Below are positions 11,369 through 23,212 of a stretch of DNA of 64,000 bases, piece by piece. Numbering within the stretch: position 1 is the stretch's first letter; the number at the start of each line of letters is the position of its first letter. Made by a program: the position numbers and the translations under genes. The DNA lies in contig OY992537.1 of the NCBI GenBank assembly GCA_963921195.1, positions 209,129,736 through 209,193,735 on the forward strand, written 5' to 3'. A model generated the notes under the pieces. That model was not told where the DNA came from. It ran no database searches and saw nothing but the letters and a program-made list of their open reading frames with translations. This stretch comes from Pegoplata infirma. Lineage: Eukaryota > Arthropoda > Insecta > Diptera > Anthomyiidae.

Positions 11369-12384
11369 CAAGGTTGGTTACCGAAACGAATAACGGTAAC
11401 CCGCTGTCTACACCTGGGAGAAATACTGAGATATTTGTATCAAGAAACGTCAAAATCAATCGCAAAGAAATTTCTCTCAGGTGTGGACTAAATATTAGTC
11501 TCAGTATTTGATCTCATCAGATAGTTGTTATGAGATATCTCATAACAACAATCTGATGAGATTGGATGAGATCAAGTGTCAAATTCACTTATATTTGTAT
11601 GTTTACAATTGTTTTTTAGAGCAAATGGCGTCGAAAAAAGGAAAAATAAAATAAATCATTAAAAAATAAGTGTATAAACAAATGTATGTGCTTAAATAAT
11701 AGATTGTACATATATTTATGATGAAAAACATACATAGTTATTCCACGGCTGATTGAAAATTATGAAATTTCATAAGAATAATTGCAGCTCGTTTTCCACA
11801 CCATTTGATATTGAGATAAATATTGAAATTTCCCAACTGCTTCTCTGCCGACGTTATCTCAGCTTTCATGAAAAAATTCTCCCACGTGTAGATGGTGCGT
11901 AAGGGTAACGGTAACGGTATCTAATTTTTATTTATTTCGGTAAAGGTAACGGTAAGTGTTTTCAAATCGTTTCGGTAACGGTATGTACCGGTACCGAACC
12001 AACCAAACCGGTACGTACCGGTATTATTAATTTAGTTAAAAATTTGAAAAAAGATAGAACTGAAAGCTAAAAATATTTTATAGACCCAAAAACCAGTATA
12101 GATTTGATATGATTATTATTTTTGTCATTTATTTTATGATAATTTGCAAATTATAAATTTAAAATTATGTTAGCAATTTGATTTTATTTTTTTGTTCGTT
12201 AAAATCCATTAAAACAGGTAAAATTTCAATACCGGTACAATACCGGTAACTTCTAATAATTATAACGGTAACGGTAAGGGTAACGGTATTCTAAAAATAT
12301 TTTTAGCGGTATCGGTAACGGTATTCGATTTGAAAGGGTTTTGAATCGGTAACGGTATAATAAGGGTAACGGTAACCAACCATG
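11369..12384. mobile_element. hAT-type non-autonomous element rich in GGTAACGGTA
   Basis: Ends are CAAGGTTGGTTACCG (11369-11383) and CGGTAACCAACCATG (12370-12384), inverted repeats starting CA and ending TG. An exact 8-bp duplication ATCGTAAT flanks it (11361-11368 and 12385-12392). The subterminal regions carry many copies of GGTAACGGTA and ACCGGTACGTACCGGT, possible transposase-binding repeats. Length 1016 bp, no ORF. It split a TTCGAAAAAGATC minisatellite. Confidence 0.75.
11404..11900. mobile_element. MITE nested in the hAT-type element
   Basis: Inverted ends CTACACCTGGGAGAAAT and ATTCTCCCACGTGTAG enclose about 490 bp with a second internal inverted pair (AGATATCTCATAACAACAATC region, 11510-11570). 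A shorter fold-back with related CACACCT-type ends is at 19619-19741. The exact target duplication could not be fixed. Confidence 0.5.
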
Positions 12385-12532
12385 ATCGTAATTCCAAAAA
12401 AGATGAATTGTAATTCGAAATAGATTAATTGTAAATCGAAAAATAATTGTAGTTCAAAGATTGCAATTGTAGATTAAAAAGTTACAAAAGTAATTCGAAA
12501 AAGTGAGTGTAAAATTCGCCAGTGTTGATCTT

Positions 12533-13244
12533 TTATACCCTCCAACATCTTAAAAAATTTTCAGGGGATTTTTTTTGGTTGAGGAGGGGGGGGGGGGTTG
12601 GTGGAGACGTTGGTAACTTGTATTTTCTCTACCATAAAATTGATTTATTTGCTAATCAAAAATACCAAAACATATTTTAAAAAAATGCATTTTTTTGAGG
12701 TTGGGGTATATCAAGGGGAAACTTTTTTCTTACGGTACGATTTTGACCATTAAGAAAAGCCGGCCAAAGACATTGAGACATAATCCTGCTAAATTTTAGG
12801 AGTCTAGTTTATTTATTTTGGACTGAATCTTGTTTTATACAGACGGACATTCATAGAACGTCTTAGAATCGATAGTGGATCAATAAAATAGACATCCCAA
12901 AATAAAATCACACCTGACATACTACTGACTCTCCCTTAATGAAATCGCTGACATATTCATACAATTTTTTAAATGTCATCAATGACATGTCAGCAGTTGG
13001 TCAGCAGTGTCCACCAGTATCTGTGGCCCCTAACAATTCGTTTAAGCAACCGCTGACAAACTGCTGACATGTCATTGATGACATTTTGGAAAATTGTATG
13101 AAGATGTCAGCAATTTTATAAAGGGAGAGTCAGCAGTATGTCAGGTGTGGGTTTTTTTGCCGACTGGGATATTTTATGGGGTCCCCGACCGATTTTTCGA
13201 TGCGTTACACATGGAATGACAGAGTGTGGTTGGAGGGTATAAAA
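12533..13244 (-). mobile_element. mini-me/DINE-like element split by a fold-back MITE
   Basis: It starts TTTATACCCTCCAACA and ends TTGGAGGGTATAAA on the + strand; it is read on minus. The short GACGGACATTC core (12840-12880), a TA-rich stretch and GGGGTCCCCGACCG (13179-13192) are recognisable. The TA-rich stretch is occupied by the palindromic MITE at 12894-13172. A G-run lies at 12586-12597. Confidence 0.65.
12894..13172. mobile_element. Fold-back MITE, copy 1
   Basis: Nearly the whole element is palindromic: ACACCTGACATACTACTGAC on the left is mirrored by GTCAGCAGTATGTCAGGTGT on the right. One end carries an extra TTTTTTTGCCGACTGGG. A second copy in inverted orientation is at 62871-63142. 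Both lie inside other repeats. Target duplications are unclear. Confidence 0.7.
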
Positions 13245-13510
13245 AGATCAATTGTTATTCGAATAAGATCAATTGTAATTCGAAAAAGATCAATTGCAAT
13301 TCGAAAAAGATCTATTGCAACTCGAAAAAGATCAATTGTAGTTCGAAAAAGATCAATTCTTTTTCGAAAAAGATTACAAATGGTATTTTCAAATTACAAA
13401 TAGAATTTTTGAATTAAAATTAAAATCTTCAAATAATAAATGGAATTTTCAAACTTAAATTCGAATCTTTGTGTTATAAGTAGATTCTTTAAACTACAAT
13501 TAATTCGCAT
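13236..13510 (+). repeat. 21-bp minisatellite (TTCGAAAAAGATCAATTGTAA)n
   Basis: About seven good copies at 13236-13375 followed by degenerate ones. The same unit occurs at 11215-11368 and 12393-12520. The three blocks were probably one array before the hAT-type element and the mini-me element inserted. Open frames at 13176-13417 are repeat read-through. Confidence 0.7.
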
Positions 13511-13659
13511 CTATAAATGTTGCATACGATCAGGGATACTTGAAAATTTCCGCTTTTTGCTTGTATCAATATAAATCTCCTAATTTTAGACAGTTATATT
13601 ACCGTCCGACAGCCAATATTAAACATGAACCGGGTGATATTCGTCTGAAAGTAGAGATC

Positions 13660-14410
13660 AAATGGAGTAAAACTGCATTTACAGGTTATCATTTCGTGAT
13701 CCTGTTTCGTTTTGAAAGGACTTCAAAGTTTTTTTTTCCTATACACTGGTGATGGCAAATGAAAGAGGATCTCCCCTAATTTTTCCATTCTTAAATTTTG
13801 CCATATCAGGAAAAAAAATTGTGAATAAAGTCATTTGAAAACTTTATCAAAATATTTTGTTGAAAATTTGATATTGAAGGATAAATTTTTGAAAGGACGC
13901 AACTTACCATTCTTTTTCCTAATATGTAAAAATAATAAAATAGGAAAAATAAGGGAGATCCTCACCTTTCATTTGCGTTCACTAGTGACATCCTAGGACA
14001 AGAACAAATACTAAAACAATATTTTATAAAATTGAATCCATTAAATCTTTGAAGTCCTTTTAAAGGGAAATAGGATCATGAAAAGAAAAACTGTAAATGC
14101 GAAAAGGATTTGAATAAAGTCAATTGAAAACTTTATCAAAATATTTTGATGAAAATTTGATATTGAAGGATACATTTTTGAAAGGACGTAACTTACCATT
14201 ATTTTACCTGATATGTAAAAATAATAAAATAGAAAAAATAAGGGAGATCCTCCTCTTTCATTTGCCATCACTAGTGGCATCCTAGGACAAGTACAAATAC
14301 TAAAAAATATTTTATAAAATTGAATCCTTCAAAATTTTGAAGTTCTTTTAAAAGGAAATAGGATCATGAAAAGAAAAACTGTAAATGCAGTTATACTACT
14401 TTTAGTCTCT
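13660..14410. repeat. Fold-back repeat with internal duplication
   Basis: AAAACTGCATTTACAGG near 13677 is mirrored by CTGTAAATGCAGT near 14381. Inside, CATCCTAGGACAAG-type and GGGAGATCCTC-type blocks occur twice about 290 bp apart (13940-14040 and 14240-14330). A related copy is at 58290-58770. The open frames here are repeat read-through. Confidence 0.55.
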
Positions 14411-14664
14411 AGTTTCAAACGTTTATAATCCAGTTCGTGTTTAACAAGTTTTTCAATTTTTATCAGCCAGTGGGTTAGACACTCCAAAAGGGAAAATTTT
14501 AGGTTGATCTCCAAATCCAGAATTATTTGTAAAATAATTTAAGTCATAATGATTGAAATTGGTCCTCTTCAGAACATTAAAAACAGCTTCTTTTTAAAAG
14601 TTTTTTTTTTTTCAATTTATTTTAGAACATTTATACTAAAAGTTCCTTTAACACTTTTACTTCT

Positions 14665-14670
14665 TTTATT
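14665..14670 (-). terminator. Putative poly(A) signal of Arpc4
   Basis: AATAAA on the minus strand, 170 bases beyond the Arpc4 stop codon. Confidence 0.35.
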
Positions 14671-14839
14671 TTTAACTTCAGAGGGAAAATTAGAAAAAAA
14701 TTCTTTTTGTTACTTAAAACTCAAAAATGCACACACATTACTTTAAAATACATAATAAAAAAAAAAAAACGGGAAATACTTTTTTTACTTTTCTTACATC
14801 CTTAGGATGTTTTTTTTTACATCCAACGTTTTACCTTAC

Positions 14840-15346
14840 TTAAAATCTCTTTAAAAATTCCTCAGCACAAGTACGTGCCCGGGCATTAACAGCCAATTTC
14901 ATTTCACTTATTTCCTTATCAATTTCTTCCATAAAACTTATAACAAAATCGACCAATTTATGCTTATACATTTGTTCTGTATGGAAATTTGTTATAAGAA
15001 AACTAATATCATAGCCATCAATTGGTTTACGTCTCAAAATAATAAAGGATTCGGCACGTCTCATCATAAAACGGGTAAATTTGTGGCATAGAATTTTTTC
15101 AATTTCATCGGCTTGTTTTACAGCAATGCTAACGCGCACCGAATTAATGGAAGGTTCAATCAGTACACGTTCCCTTTCATTGCGGGATATGACGACGGGT
15201 GTTAAAATCAATTCCTTACTGGAGCACACCTCAACTTCTGGTTTATTGTGTCGTTCCACCACCTGAGAAGCAAAATCTTGTAAACACATTGCCGCTGTTA
15301 GGGAGTGGCGTACAGCTGTTAAATATGGTTTTAAAGTAGCAGCCAT
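14840..15346 (-). CDS. Arpc4: Actin-related protein 2/3 complex subunit 4 (p20-ARC)
   Basis: A single uninterrupted ORF of 168 residues, the usual full length of ARPC4 in animals. Recognisable segments are the N-terminal [20 protein letters not shown], the middle [37 protein letters not shown] and the C-terminal [16 protein letters not shown]4 forms with ARPC2 the core of the Arp2/3 complex that nucleates branched actin filaments in the cytoplasm. The gene is intact with no premature stop. Upstream, 15347-15600 is short AT-rich sequence likely to contain the promoter; a fold-back element separates it from gamma-tubulin on the same strand. An antisense frame at 15081-15266 is a shadow. Confidence 0.95.
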   Translation of the reverse strand: MAATLKPYLTAVRHSLTAAMCLQDFASQVVERHNKPEVEVCSSKELILTPVVISRNERERVLIEPSINSVRVSIAVKQADEIEKILCHKFTRFMMRRAESFIILRRKPIDGYDISFLITNFHTEQMYKHKLVDFVISFMEEIDKEISEMKLAVNARARTCAEEFLKRF

Positions 15347-15724
15347 TGTTGGTGTTTATGATTTAATTAACTTTTATTATTTAATTTTGGATATTTTTAA
15401 AGATTTTTATAAAAATGAATCACTTTTAGGTTTTTATCAGCAAAAAAAAATTAAAGAGAAAAATATGCAAAACACCACCCAAATGACAAATGAAATGTCA
15501 AAATGACACAAATATGGTTCAATTACCAAAAAAAAAAAATACTGGTATTTATCAGTGTTGCCAGAGTTTCACTTAACTTAGTATGTGGGCTTCTTCACAA
15601 TGCAGCAGCAAGCAACAATTTTTTAAGCTTTTTAAAATTTTGATTATTGAATGAGAAAAAAATTTTCGGAATTAAAAAAATTATTTCAGATTTTAATACG
15701 CCATATATTTTAAAATCTTTGGCT

Positions 15725-16551
15725 AAAGTCTAGTTGGTAGACATTTCTCTGATCCAAATAAAAAAAATATTGCAGATAGAACTTTTAGTGCTGTGTCCAA
15801 AAAAGAAAACTGTCGGTGGTCCATGGTCCCCGAGTTATAAGCCTCCACAGTTCGGATAACGAGTTTTATATATCTTCTCCAATAATGCTCCGATAGACCA
15901 AGATTGGTTTCATTCGAAAGCTAATTCAAATACCTATATTTTGACATTTAAAAAAAATGGATTCATTTACCCATTCACCACCACCAAATTTTAGATTTGT
16001 AAACCAAAGTTGTTGAAGAAAATGCGATATATTTCAAAATTATGTATTTATGCAAGCATATTTAAAGCTTAGCTATTTAATTTGAGCTTTCATTGGACCT
16101 TTTAACCCTTATAGAACCGGAGCTATTGACTGTTAACCATTGACCCCGCTTATATTTTAACACAAAAACAAATTTTTAAACGTTAATAACTCCGGTTCTA
16201 TAAGGGTCAAATGGTCAGATGAAAGTTCAAAGCTTAATATCTAAGCTTTAAGCGTAGTTATAAAAATAAATATCTTAATAACGCATAATTTTAAAATTTT
16301 TCTCATTTTTTTCAAAAAATCTAAAATTTAGGGTTGTGCCACAATGGGTTAATGAATCCAAATTTTTTAAAATGTCAAGTTAAAGGTATATTAATAAGCT
16401 TTCGAATGAAACCAATCTTGGTCTGATGGGAACATTATTGGAGGACCATTTAATTCGATATCCGAACCTTGGACAATTTTTTTTTGTTGAACTCACCTAA
16501 ATCATCCCTATTCCTAAAAAAAATCGGACCAATGTCTGCCAACTAGACTCG
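15725..16551. mobile_element. Fold-back element between Arpc4 and gamma-tubulin
   Basis: The left end AAGTCTAGTTGGTAGACATT and right end AATGTCTGCCAACTAGACTC are inverted repeats. Pairing continues with interruptions across about 400 bp per arm, for example GGTTTCATTCGAAAGCT (15908) against AGCTTTCGAATGAAACC (16398), and ends in a central pair around AACCGGAGC / GCTCCGGTT-like sequence near 16115-16200. No ORF. Confidence 0.65.
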
Positions 16552-16619
16552 TTCCAAATCTTTCACGATATCACAGAAATAATGTTAAAAAATATTTTTT
16601 TTTTTTTTAAATATAAAAT

Positions 16620-16625
16620 TTTATT
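16620..16625 (-). terminator. Putative poly(A) signal of gamma-tubulin
   Basis: AATAAA on the minus strand 50 bases beyond the stop codon of the gamma-tubulin gene. Confidence 0.45.
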
Positions 16626-16674
16626 TGAGTAACAAAAAGTTTTTTAGGTGATCTTAAGAATTGTAAATAACATC

Positions 16675-19128
16675 TCATTCTCCTCGTTTCCTAGGTACCC
16701 ACTGTAAATAATTACTTTGGGTGGCGGCTTCATATTCTTGAGCCAAACAATCGATAACTTCACGAGAATCATCTAATTCCGATAGATCTTCTTTAAACAT
16801 ATCTTCACGGCGAAATTGATCCAAGAATGCACTACGCTTTCGCAGTTTATCATATTGGGCTAAGCAACGATTAAATAGAGAACTGATACCAGTATGATTA
16901 GCCATCATGAGACCAGAAACCTTGTGGCTACTTTGAATGTAGGGAGAACTACGCGATAAGGCTACTTGAATGCTAGCCGGGCCCCAGGGAATAAATTGTG
17001 CCAGCTTACGTTCACGTATACGTTGCAAAGATTTATGAACTTGTGTTGGATCAACTTCACCCTGTGGAGAAAAAGGAAAATATAAACAAGACATCTAGCA
17101 AATAATGATTAATTCTATACCTGTATGATATTTAAGATGGAAATATAACAATGATGATTAGTTTTATCGGGAGCTGAAGAAACCATCATATTTTTAGGTT
17201 GCAGCAAACGTCTCATAACATCCAAGACAGTAGTTTTACGTATATTAAGATTTGGCTAAGGCAAAAAAAACTTCAAAAATTCCATAAATTTTCTAATTTT
17301 AAATAATGCAGAAACTTACATCATTATCAGTTGTTAAGGGTGTATAACCAGTCATTAGGAAGTGCAATTGTGGTGTTGGTATTAAAGGAGCCGTTAATCC
17401 AATCAAATTATTATTCATATAAGAAGGATATCTTAATGTCGTTGTACTAACTGACATTATTGTAGATACCAAATTATTTATTTGTGTAAATGTGGGATTT
17501 TCTATATGCAAACGATCTGAAGCTATACGATTTAAGGCCGTATTATCCAAGACTACTACACAATCGGCACAATTGGTTAATCTTTTTAATGTCAGCAAAG
17601 AATTATACGGTTGTACAACAACATCACTTATCTCATCTTGATTTGGAAATACACTATAGGTTTGTAATAGTTTCTTAGGAAAACGATCGGATAAACGTTC
17701 TAGCATATAAGAACCCATACCAGAACCAGTGCCACCCGCAATAGAGTGACAAAGAACAAATCCCTCTAAGGAGTCACTGCCATCAGCTTCACGATCTATA
17801 ATATCAAAAACTTCCTCTTGTAATTTCTCACCCTGACTAAAGCCGGAAGCCCAATTGTTGCCCGCACCACCACCATGTTTGGAAAGATAAACATTTTCGG
17901 GATTATAAAGCTAAAATGAAAAAATAATCATAAATACCTTCCCGCTAGCAATAACATTTTAAAAAGTAATTTATTTGATTTAATTGAAATTGCTTTTATA
18001 TCCACCCTTACAAAATGGGGCGGACTTAAAAAATAAAATACATTTTCTTATCCCCTGCGTCCATGATATTGACAAAAAATTTCATTTGTTAAACAAATTC
18101 TGACAAAAAATGTTTCATTTGTTAAACAAAAGTGAAAAAAAAACTGTAAAAAAATGCAGTTTTAAAGCGGTTGAGTTAATTCTTCAAGGGGGATCTTTTT
18201 CTCCTGTATCCGATTTTTCTCATAACCAGCCTGACCAAAAGACATCGGTCTTGGAATTTTTCAATGAGCAATAATATATATACTTTTTGGGTTCCTAGAC
18301 CGATATTCTGAGGTGTTACACACGGAATGAAAAAGTGAGTATAACCGCACACTGTGTATGGAGGGTATACAAAAGACTGATCGTTGGCGGCCATATACCT
18401 CCTAGTGATAAATGCTTTTATGATTTTTTCACTCAAGTAATACAATTTTATCGCTAAAATAATATTTTATATCCACGCCCACAAAAGGGGCGGGCTAAAA
18501 AAATGTGTAATGTGTAAATAAGCATAAAAATGATTTGTTTGTTTAACAAAAGAAAAAAACCTTGTAAAAAACGGCGTTTTCAGAATTTGGTTTAGTTCTT
18601 TAAAGGGAAAGTTTTTCCTCTTAGCCCGATTTGGCCAATTAACAAACGGTAGAAGTTAAGGTCTTTTATTTTGGACTGCATTGTTTTCCACATACGGACG
18701 GGCAGACAGACATCACTTAAATTTCTAAAAATCGATTAAGGATCAATAATATATAAACTTTTTAGGTCCCGAAAAACTTGACAACACTATGGGTCCGGTC
18801 AAACTAACTTACCTTCGCATGCGTTGAAGTCATTATGGTATGTATAACACGTGGTTCCAAATCCAAAAGCACAGCTCTTGGTATATAATGATTATCATCG
18901 GCTTGATAAAAAAATACATCCTTGCGATCTAAGCCATCGGTGGTAAAATCTTCCAGCAGGCCAGTGGGCGAAATGCCATGTTCCAAACATAAACGTTTCC
19001 AAAATTCAAAACCAACTGAGAAAAAGAAAACGAAACCATAAAATTAAAAATGTTTAACTGCTACCCCAATATAACGTACTTTGATTTCCACATTGTCCCA
19101 ATTGTAATGTAATTATTTCACTAGGCAT
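16675..19128 (-). CDS. gammaTub37C: Gamma-tubulin, closest in pattern to the maternal 37C type
   Basis: Five exons on the minus strand join in frame: 19128-19080, 19015-18813, 17910-17320, 17255-17121 and 17061-16675, giving 454 residues. Start [16 protein letters not shown], the usual gamma-tubulin N-terminus. The GTP-binding region is present: GGGAGNN at 97-103 and GGTGSGMGS at 143-151. The C-terminal part includes [20 protein letters not shown] and [19 protein letters not shown]. Gamma-tubulin forms the ring complex that nucleates microtubules at centrosomes and spindles. Flies have two paralogues; [24 protein letters not shown] and [14 protein letters not shown] look more like 37C (ovary and early embryo) than 23C, judged from memory only. 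Intron 2 (17911-18812) is filled by mini-me sequence; the other introns are 58-65 bp. Confidence 0.93.
17985..18785 (-). mobile_element. Two mini-me/DINE-like copies in gamma-tubulin intron 2
   Basis: Copy one, about 17985-18390, ends TGGAGGGTATAC after a CCGATATTC and GTTACACACGGAATG block. Copy two, about 18475-18780, has GGGGCGGGC-like sequence, a short (GACR)n tract at 18694-18710 and the AATCGATTAAGGATCAATAA core. Both read on minus, the same strand as the host gene, and lack the terminal hairpin. Confidence 0.6.
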
Positions 19129-19390
19129 TTTAATGCAAAAATTAAACAAAAAAAATAAATATCAAACAGAAAGAAAAATGGGTACAATGAAATAATTAAC
19201 GATTACCGTTAGTTTTTATATGCTACCACAAAATATTTTCAATCTGGTAACACTTTTCAATAAACCAGTATTTATAAAATGCAACTCTAAGTTGAAGTGT
19301 TGCCAGATGTAAAATTTGTAGGGGTAATTGATAAAGGGATTTTAAGGGGGAGAGGGTAATTAAAATATTGCAGTTTAGAGTTATCAGTGA

Positions 19391-20012
19391 TAGAGATGCG
19401 CGCGTGACACAAATTTTTAGTGATTCACGCGTGATCGTGAATGAAATTTATTTGGAATAACGTGATGAGGAGTGCGCGTGATTAGAAAAAATAGTTTCGT
19501 ACATGAGCGTGCGTGAGTAGTTTTTTTCGTGAGTTTGCGTGATTGTTTATTTTGTCTGTAACCGAAAACAGGTAAGAACATCTTCATCATATTGACTTTA
19601 AAGGGTAATTAAAGGCCTATTCACACTTGAGGTGAAATCTCGTTCGAACGAGATTTCGATCATATGGTCTGTATCATTTTATACATAACCATATGATCGA
19701 AATCTCGTTCAAACGAGATTTTAGCTCAGGTGTGAATTGGGTATAATACAAAATTGTGATTTAAAAAATTTTTATAATTGTTTTTTGGAAAATTAAATAC
19801 TTTTTGTGCAAGAAATTGAAAAAAGTAAAGTAAAAATTAGTTTATTTTAATTTCGTGAGTCTTCGTGAGCGGCAGTATTTCGTAAGCGTAAGAAAAAATT
19901 TAGTTACTCACGTAAGCGTGCGTGAACGTGAGCAGAAAAAAAATCGTGCGAGATCGTGAGCAAACAATATTTTTTTTCGTGAGCGTGTACGTGAGTGAGT
20001 CAAAAAACTCTA
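19391..20012. mobile_element. hAT-type non-autonomous element rich in CGTGAGCGTG
   Basis: Exact 8-bp duplication ATCAGTGA on both sides (19383-19390 and 20013-20020). Ends are TAGAGATGCG and AAAACTCTA, short inverted repeats of Ac-like TAGRGAT type. Subterminal regions carry many CGTGAGCGTGCGTGA-like repeats in both orientations. Length 622 bp with a fold-back MITE inside. No ORF. Confidence 0.72.
19619..19741. mobile_element. Small fold-back MITE nested in the hAT-type element
   Basis: Ends CCTATTCACACTTGAG and CTCAGGTGTGAATTGGG are inverted repeats; the interior is a near-perfect hairpin with ATCATATGGT / ACCATATGAT arms. A 3-bp TAA duplication is plausible but not certain. Confidence 0.6.
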
Positions 20013-20113
20013 ATCAGTGATGATGATTTAAAGCTTTTTGAGCAGAGGACGAATTTTGGTTCTGTGAAAAATTTATCACTATTAGTTTTAATGAAGTAAA
20101 CTGACATCTTTTT

Positions 20114-20845
20114 TTATACCCTCCACTTAGGCTGGATTACTCAATGCTCCGTTATAAATGAACTCTTCGTTAAATTTAACTTTTTCATACAAATTTTGAC
20201 ATAAGGCTCTGTTAAATCAGCAGTTAGCAGCTAACTTTTCATTGAGTAATCCGCCCTTAGTGATAGAGGGTATATATAAGTTTGTCATTCCGTTTGTAAC
20301 TCATCGAAATATCGATCTGGGACCCCATAAAGTATATATATTCATGATGCCCGATCGATTTTAAGACATTCTAGCGATGTCCGTCTGTCTGTCTGTGGAA
20401 AATGCTGTCATGGACAAAATATTGCACAGAGATGACTGAAACTTAACATATTTATTGGAAGTTCTCCTGAGAAGTCTGGTATTGCATTTGAGCGATATCG
20501 GTTCAGCGGTTCAAAAGTTATGAACGAAAATGTAAGCACACCTAAAAAATTTCAGTACATTCAACATAACCTAAAAATACAAAATGATTTAATTCGGCTT
20601 CTGGTTGACATATGTCAACATAATTGAACACCAAATGGTATTTAAACAAGTGCGAACTTATTTTTTGACAAAAAAAGAAAAAAATCGTGGATTTTTTTTG
20701 ACCAAAATTTTTTTTTACGGAAATTTTTTTTTTTTTTAAAAGTAATTTCCTTTTAAATAAAGTTTTTTGCAATAATCTTTTTGAAATTGTGGAGGGTATC
20801 ACTACATTCGGCAAGGCCGAATTTAACTTTTTTACTTGTTTATTG
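20114..20845 (+). mobile_element. mini-me/DINE-like element with terminal hairpin, copy with MITE
   Basis: It runs from TATACCCTCCACTTA through a TATATA stretch, the GATTTTAAGACATTCTAGCG core, GTCCGTCTGTCTGTCTG, to the end GGAGGGTAT, hairpin TTCGGCAAGGCCGAA and TACTTGTTT. A very similar copy without the MITE is at 37169-37777, which supplies the empty site for the insertion at 20130-20256. Confidence 0.78.
20130..20256. mobile_element. PIF/Harbinger-like MITE, 127 bp
   Basis: Ends GGCTGGATTACTCAATG and CATTGAGTAATCCGCCC are inverted repeats. TTA flanks both sides (20127-20129 and 20257-20259), the 3-bp duplication of PIF/Harbinger elements. The related copy at 37175 reads CCACTTAGTGATAG without the insertion, confirming the boundaries. 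Confidence 0.75.
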
Positions 20846-22200
20846 ATAAATTTTCCCAGAAAGAGAATCGACCCTAGACCTTTAAAGAATTAATTTTTTT
20901 TAAGGAAAAAACTGGACTTTACGGGGCATATGAAAAAGATTTAATTAATTAACTTTGGAATAAACTTTGGAATAAAAAATATTTTAATTTAAGGGACTGG
21001 GTTTCTGTAGATCTAAAAAAACTACCCTACCCACAAATAGGCCTTTGGACGGACTTAGGATGTACAAATTTCATAGATTAAACCCATAAGGCTTCGCTAA
21101 GTAAAGCTTTTTTGCATAGCAGCATTCGGGCAGACTTTGGGATTACAAACTTGAAAGATTTAATTGAAATGTCTTCGCTAAATGTTTTTAAAGATAAATT
21201 TTACGACTTAATCAAAGGAAAACCAGAGTTACTGGAAATTCTACACAAAACACAAACAAAATTTTGGCAATATTTTCTACAAAGAATAGCTTTTTTGAAA
21301 GCTCATTATTAACAACAAAAAATATAGTCTGTTATAAAAATTTCCTATAACCAGTATTCGCAAAATCCTATGAATCAGATCTTGAACATGCTTTAAATTT
21401 ATTTCCTGAAAAAACTCACGTAATAAAAAAAAAACAAATAATAAAACACCATAACTAATTTCTAATCTTAAATTTTTAACATTTTATTTTGAAAAAAAAA
21501 AAAATTATTTATTCTAAATTTCATTCTCCAATTTATTTCAATCAACATCACAACCCACTTAGACATCATGTTTAACAAATTTTTTTTACAATATTTTAAA
21601 TAATAAAATAAATAAATCTTAATCATACAGTTATGGTAAAAATCCATATAAAGCAAAATTCTGTTGAACATCTTTTATAAGATTTAATATTTATTCAGTT
21701 ATGGAATATATAAAAATTTCCATAAATAATGAGATCAATTGTTGGCAAATTGTCATAAGATAAATACCAGATACTAACATTTAAATAAATTGTCATTTAA
21801 TATAATTTATGTTTTTGTTAAAAAAAAAAAAAAAAATCTCTAGTGCAAACAAACATTGTATTAAGAATTTATTATAAAAAGCAGCACTCCTTATTTGTTT
21901 AGATATAAAAAGAGAAACGTACACTATTTTTTATACCCTACATTAAGGATGGTAAGCTTTGAATAAAATTAAAAATTTTCAAAAATATTTGCAAACAAAT
22001 GCGGGTTTTAATGGACATACTTTAATAAAAAGATTCTTGGTACTTTTTTTGAAAATTTACAATTTGAGTATTTTTTTAAATCCACAAAATAATATATCTT
22101 CAGTCAACATGGGCAATTTCATTTTGCACAAATATGCGGGGTTTTAAGGTATTTTGATTATAAGAATTTTTGGTACTTTTTGTAAATCTATAATTTTGGT
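20846..22200. other. AT-rich intergenic DNA with nothing recognised
   Basis: No gene, TIR or clear tandem repeat could be supported. A frame at 21112-21312 starts only at TTG and resembles nothing known. Short A and T runs dominate. Confidence 0.5.
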
Positions 22201-23212
22201 ACTATATTTTTAAATCCAAATTGAAAAAATTTAGGATCATCATTAAAAATGAAAAAAAAAATTCATTATTATTTAACTAGAGCTGCTAAAGCAAAATTAG
22301 CAAAAAGTGGTAATCATAGCTAAAAAATTTCTAAAAATTATTTTAATGTTTTGCATGTTTTGCAATTGTTTAAAAAAATCAGCTAGAACAAAAATAGCAA
22401 AAATTGGTTATCACCGCTGTACATAAATTTTCAAAACTCGATGTAAAAATATTTTTTTCTAAAAAAGTTGTATTCGCAATTTAGAGGGCTAGAGCAAAAA
22501 TGGAAAAAATTGGTTATCATTGCTATACATAAATTTCCAAAAAAATCATTTTTATATTATATTTTTTTTCTAAAAAACCTTAAATTGCTATATATTAATT
22601 AACTAGAGGTGCTAGAGCAAAAATACCATAAATAATCATAGCTATAGCTATGATTATTTATGGTATTTATTTTTAAAATTCAAACTCACATGAATTTTTT
22701 TAAAAGTTAATTTTAATTGCATTTTATGATTAAACGAATGTTGCTAGAACAGAAATTGAAAAAAATAGAAATCAACTTAACGAGACCTGCTAGAGCAAAA
22801 ACTGTGCAACAGTTTCTAGAGCGTAAATTGGAAAAAATGGAAAAATTGAAGATTATCAATTAATTTTTTAAAATCCGTTTTAGCATATTGTTTCATAAAA
22901 ACAATTGTAATTGCAATTTATTAGTTAACTAGAGGAGCTAGACAAAAAATAGCAAAAAGTCGGGATTAACGCTATAATTTTCCAAAAATCCAATTTCACA
23001 AGATTCTTTCTAAAAGCACTTAAATTACAATTTACTACTTAGCTAGAGGGGCTAAAGCAAAAATGTCAAAAATTGTGGAACATCGCTTTAAATTCATTAC
23101 ATGAATTTAAAAAAAAAAAAAATTAATTGCAACTTGTTATTTACCTAGAGAAGCTAGAGAAAAAGTGACAAAAACTTGGGATCAACGCTAAAAATTTTCA
23201 AAAATTTATTTA

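Noticed and set aside
13176..13417. Two overlapping frames with IVIRKRS and CNSKKIN repeats
   Set aside because: Both are translations of the TTCGAAAAAGATC minisatellite.
21112..21312. 66-residue frame with a reasonable amino-acid mix
   Set aside because: It starts only at TTG, has no flanking splice or promoter evidence and no recognisable similarity.
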